From contig JAJXXG010000454.1 in NCBI GenBank assembly GCA_021781255.1, positions 1 to 8,415 on the forward strand: a stretch of 8,415 nt of DNA, given 5' to 3'. Of this stretch, positions 6,132-8,415 are shown in pieces. The number at the start of each line of letters is the position of its first letter. The first letter of the stretch is position 1. The DNA is from Acidobacteriota bacterium. Lineage in GTDB: Bacteria; Acidobacteriota; Terriglobia; Terriglobales; Acidobacteriaceae. A model generated the notes under the pieces. That model ran no database searches and had not been told where the DNA came from. It saw only the letters and a list, made by a program, of their open reading frames with translations. The position numbers and the translations under genes were made by a program.

Positions 6132-6403
6132 GCACGGATTCGGCTGATGGGCCCGGCCAGAACTGTACCGAATGGAAGCGGAAACGGACTCCCAGGACGA
6201 TCCTCAAGCTGCCGCAGCTTGAGCAGCCCAAATCCGCCGTGCAGAATAGCCAGACCTCATCCAGTTCCGAGCGCTCCTCCGATCACGCGATTCACGAGTT
6301 TATCGACGGGGATTGCTCGGAGCCGCGCTTGGCATTCAGCAGGATCCAAGCGACCCGATATCAAGTTTCTCGCCTCATCCTTGCAGATCATTTCGCACCT
6401 TGA
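6131..6403 (+). pseudogene. Remnant of a phage-type tyrosine recombinase (N-terminal core-binding region only)
   Basis: An open frame with no usable start codon encodes TILKLPQLEQPKSAVQ near its middle, then SDHAIHEFIDGDCSEPRLAF and RIQATRYQ, ending at a TGA. I recognise this as the N-terminal SAM-like domain of soil-bacterial integrases, which typically read LPQLEQSKSAV, then YDHAIREFI, then YCSEPRLAF and TRYRIHLE. The similarity fades after TRYQ. A possible continuation (HLEH, about 6396-6407) lies in a different frame about 30 bases on, suggesting an insertion or frameshift. The catalytic C-terminal domain (R, HxxR, Y) is absent from the window. The assignment is from memory of the family, not from a search. 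It is a decayed gene, and its presence marks an old mobile-element insertion between the two conserved operons. Confidence 0.55.
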
Positions 6404-6558
6404 GCACACAATAGCTCTAACGGCGCATCCAGAGAGCAGCAGATTCCCTCAAAACAGCACTCTGAACGGTAACACTCCGCCGTCAAGGACCGGGCGAGGG
6501 AGTGAAAACGTGAACGCCATCCGCGAAAACAGCTTCTAACTCCTTTGCCATGAAGACC
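6404..6558. other. Intergenic stretch with no supported feature
   Basis: A Ser/Pro/Arg-rich frame from 6102 runs across it but has no coding character. Apart from the short possible HLEH continuation of the recombinase relic, I see no gene, repeat or promoter here. Confidence 0.5.
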
Positions 6559-6602
6559 TTGGCATTTAACTAAAATTGAATCAATTAGTTATGAAATGCC
6601 AA
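6559..6602. repeat. AT-rich inverted repeat, 15 bp arms with a 3-base bulge
   Basis: TTGGCATTT (6559-6567) pairs with AAATGCCAA (6594-6602), and AACTAA (6568-6573) with TTAGTT (6585-6590), leaving ATG bulged and an 11-base loop. The loop overlaps an inner palindrome, AATTGA-A-TCAATT (6574-6586). It is much more AT-rich than its surroundings. No T-run follows on either strand, so it is not a typical terminator. It could be a recombination site, a MITE-like end or a protein-binding palindrome. It sits between the recombinase relic and the thymidine kinase gene. Confidence 0.6.
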
Positions 6603-6641
6603 TTCCAGCAACTCCAATGGTTTGAGGACTTTAGCCAAAAA

Positions 6642-6658
6642 GGTAGGGGGGGTAGGGG
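6642..6658 (+). repeat. G-run tract GG-TA-G7-TA-G4
   Basis: Guanine runs of 2, 7 and 4 are separated by TA spacers. This could form a G-quadruplex if the G7 run splits in two, or act as a slippage-prone homopolymer. I recall similar C/G-run motifs in acidobacterial intergenic DNA, but could not check this. Confidence 0.5.
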
Positions 6659-6688
6659 TAATCAAGAGGTACTGACCGGGCTGATCCC

Positions 6689-6707
6689 TGTCAACGGATA
6701 ACTGACA
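6689..6707. repeat. Short inverted repeat TGTCA-N9-TGACA downstream of thymidine kinase
   Basis: TGTCA (6689-6693) and TGACA (6703-6707) flank nine bases, and GTTGACAG and GTTGTCAG (minus strand) form a near-direct repeat. It lies 10 nt past the thymidine kinase stop. The arms are too short and have no T-run, so a terminator is unlikely. Confidence 0.3.
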
Positions 6708-6716
6708 ACTGGTCGT

Positions 6717-7331
6717 TCAATGCGGCCGTCCCGGCAGCACGAAGTGCTCCTCGCAGCGCGGCTCGTAGTTGTCGCCCGCCATGATGATGGGGCTTGTGTA
6801 GTGCGCGGGTTTGCCGTCGATCAGGCGCTGCGGATACAGCGCCTTGGCGCCGCAACTGCAATACGCCACCAACTCGGTGATGTTTCCCGCATAGGCTCGC
6901 ACCAGCCAGGAAAGATCGAGCATCTCGCCGAAGGGCATTCCGCGAAAATCGAGCTCGAGGCCCGACACCATCACATCGTGGCCGCCGTCGAGCAGCCGCT
7001 TGGTGAAGAGAAAAAGATCCTGAACGAACTGCCCTTCGTCGATGGCGATGCAATCCACGCGCTTGCCGATGCGCTGCTCCGTGGCTGCGATCGCTGGCAG
7101 CACCGCCCACGGATCGGCGAAGGGGAACTCGACAGCTTCCATCTTTCCGCAGCCGTTGCGGTTGCGGCTTTCCACGATCCCGGCTGCGGCCTTGGTATCG
7201 GCGCTGGGTTTGAGCAGCATCGCATATTGCTTGGCATATTCGCGGCGCGTCTCAATCCTGCGCAGCAACTCCGCGGTTTTGTTGCTCCGCATGGGCCCGA
7301 CAATTAATTCCAGCTTGCCAAGCACTGTCAT
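6717..7331 (-). CDS. tdk: Thymidine kinase (TK1 family)
   Basis: This 204-residue enzyme phosphorylates thymidine to dTMP with ATP in nucleotide salvage. Length and motif order fit the TK1/type II family. The P-loop is GPMRSNKT (12-19). Walker B with the catalytic acid is IDEGQF (97-102, E99). The substrate-site stretch is GLELDFRGMPFG (124-135). The structural zinc cysteines are C158 and C160 (YCSCGAKA), with C193 and H196 (CEEH). YEPR (189-192) is the lasso region. The P-loop has Asn where Gly normally precedes the Lys, and the first zinc pair is CxC rather than CxxC. The gene starts 9 nt after the SMC stop, so both probably share a transcript. GGAG abuts the ATG directly, which is poor spacing. 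The GTG two codons later (7325) has GGAG six bases before it and may be the true start. Confidence 0.95.
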   Translation of the reverse strand: MTVLGKLELIVGPMRSNKTAELLRRIETRREYAKQYAMLLKPSADTKAAAGIVESRNRNGCGKMEAVEFPFADPWAVLPAIAATEQRIGKRVDCIAIDEGQFVQDLFLFTKRLLDGGHDVMVSGLELDFRGMPFGEMLDLSWLVRAYAGNITELVAYCSCGAKALYPQRLIDGKPAHYTSPIIMAGDNYEPRCEEHFVLPGRPH

Positions 7332-7340
7332 CTCCGGGAT

Positions 7341-8415
7341 CTACGCCGTGGCTCGCTGCTGTTCCCGGTGGCCCAGACGCACGCTCACGATCTTTGATAC
7401 GCCCGGCTCCTGCATGGTCACTCCGTAGATCATATCGGCGCCCTGCATCATGCGCTTGGAGTGGGTGACAATGAGGAACTGCGTGTCGTGGCTCAACGAG
7501 TGCAGCAGGTCAGCGAAGCGGCCCACGTTGGTCTCGTCCAGCGCCGCGTCCACTTCGTCGAGCACGCAGAACGGGCTGGGCTTGAACTGGAAGATGCCGA
7601 CCAGCAGCGCCAGTGCCGTCAGTGACTTTTCGCCTCCAGAGAGCAGCAGCACGTTTTGCAGCTTCTTGCCCGGCGGCGAAACCACGATATCGAGCCCGCT
7701 TTCGTCCTGGTTTTCCGCGTCGGTGATGCGCAAAAACGCCTGGCCGCCCTGGAACAATCGCGCAAATACCTGCGCAAAGTTCTCGTTGATGCGCGTTAAT
7801 GCCTCGTCGAACTTGGTGCGCGAAATCTGCTCGATCTCCTTGATGGTTACCTGTGTATTTTCGATCGACTCCATCAGATCCTGGCGCTGCGTCATGAGGA
7901 ACCCGTGGCGCTCTGCCGTCTCCTTGTACTCGTCGAGCGCCATCATGTTTACCGGGCCCATCTGCTCCATGCGTTCGCGCAGCGCGCGGCAGGTCTCCTC
8001 CTCGGCGGCGAGCTGCTCGTCGGCAAGTCGCACGATTTCAGCATCGGCGCGCAGCACCTCCGCCTCCACATTCACCTCGGCAAGGCAGCTTGCCTCAAGG
8101 TGCTCAAGATCGGAATGCAGTTTGGCCAGTTCGCTTGAAAGCCCGGCGCGGTTCTCGCGCAACTCATCCAGCGCGGCGCGCCCCGTCTTCAATTGCGTCT
8201 CCATCTCGGCCAGCTGCTGGCGCAGCGCCAGTGCCTGTTCGGCAATCGACTGCGCTTGTGCCAATGCCTCGGTCCGAGCGACCGTAAGTTCTTTCTGGCG
8301 CTGGATGAGCTCAGCATTCTCACCGATGCGCTGCTCGCGCTCCGACGTTGCCGCCGCGCGCTGCTGTTCAATCGATTTGACGCGCCGATCAAGATCGGCA
8401 AAGAGCCGCTCGATG
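7341..8415 (-). CDS. smc: Chromosome segregation ATPase SMC, C-terminal part (cut by right edge)
   Basis: This is a 357-residue open fragment, about the last third of a protein usually near 1,150-1,200 residues. SMC dimers entrap and organise chromosomal DNA with ScpA and ScpB. Residues 1-150 are heptad-rich coiled coil (Glu, Gln, Arg, Ala, Leu). GPVNMMALDEYKE (about 153-165) is the conserved re-entry to the head. The ABC head carries the signature LLSGGEKSLTALAL (257-270), Walker B PFCVLDEVDA (281-290) with catalytic E287, D-loop ALDETN (291-296) and H-loop VTHS (316-319). Walker A and the hinge would lie beyond the right edge. The protein ends shortly after the VSKIVSVRL strand, as expected. 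Thymidine kinase follows 9 nt downstream. The family assignment is secure; only the 5' part is unseen. Confidence 0.97.
   Translation of the reverse strand, partial: IERLFADLDRRVKSIEQQRAAATSEREQRIGENAELIQRQKELTVARTEALAQAQSIAEQALALRQQLAEMETQLKTGRAALDELRENRAGLSSELAKLHSDLEHLEASCLAEVNVEAEVLRADAEIVRLADEQLAAEEETCRALRERMEQMGPVNMMALDEYKETAERHGFLMTQRQDLMESIENTQVTIKEIEQISRTKFDEALTRINENFAQVFARLFQGGQAFLRITDAENQDESGLDIVVSPPGKKLQNVLLLSGGEKSLTALALLVGIFQFKPSPFCVLDEVDAALDETNVGRFADLLHSLSHDTQFLIVTHSKRMMQGADMIYGVTMQEPGVSKIVSVRLGHREQQRATA

Noticed and set aside
6102..6539. 145-codon plus-strand frame starting at TTG
   Set aside because: It is Ser/Pro/Arg-rich with no domain likeness. The recombinase similarity lies in a different frame of the same DNA.
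6720..7307. 195-codon plus-strand frame opposite thymidine kinase
   Set aside because: It is a shadow; the minus strand encodes a full TK1 enzyme with all active-site motifs.
1..8415. CRISPR array, tRNA or rRNA genes
   Set aside because: No regularly spaced direct repeats, cloverleaf with a T-loop, or rRNA-like conserved stretches were seen on either strand.

Overview
The window looks like a chromosomal segment of a soil or sediment Acidobacteriota (Terriglobia-like) bacterium. This is inferred, not proven. It rests on the GC-rich coding sequence, the pairing of an SMC gene with a thymidine kinase gene, a split-cytochrome-b/multiheme-cytochrome-c type of Rieske complex, and a tyrosine recombinase relic of a kind I associate with that phylum. 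All convincing protein genes lie on the minus strand.

Region 1 (about 1-5750, minus) is one tightly packed respiratory operon that continues off the left edge. In transcription order it encodes: a secreted type-1 copper protein; a large NAD(P)H/FAD/iron-sulfur oxidoreductase (GltD-like, with two extra [4Fe-4S] motifs); a Rieske iron-sulfur protein; a cytochrome b6-like subunit; a subunit-IV-like cytochrome b C-terminal half; and a membrane-anchored multiheme cytochrome c with at least five CxxCH sites. From the oxidoreductase onward, consecutive genes overlap or are 0-2 nt apart (GTGA, 2 nt, ATGA, TAA-GTG). This suggests translational coupling and one stoichiometric complex. The layout fits a quinol:cytochrome c/cupredoxin oxidoreductase with a dedicated soluble dehydrogenase and its own copper carrier. 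A sigma70-like promoter and a strong Shine-Dalgarno site precede the copper protein gene.

Region 2 (about 5750-6716) is a ~1 kb intergenic segment and is not featureless. It holds a plus-strand intrinsic-terminator-like hairpin, a long imperfect hairpin directly in front of a ribosome-binding site and a 55-codon plus-strand ORF, and two exact TGTGA-N6-TCACA palindromes exactly 42 bp apart, with a -10-like box downstream. It also holds the frame-broken N-terminal part of a phage-type tyrosine recombinase, an AT-rich 44-bp inverted repeat, and a G-run tract. It reads as a landing zone of old mobile DNA plus regulatory sites.

Region 3 (about 6717-8415, minus) is housekeeping: the C-terminal third of the chromosome-condensation ATPase SMC (cut by the right edge), followed 9 nt later by a TK1-type thymidine kinase. 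No tRNA, rRNA or CRISPR array was seen.
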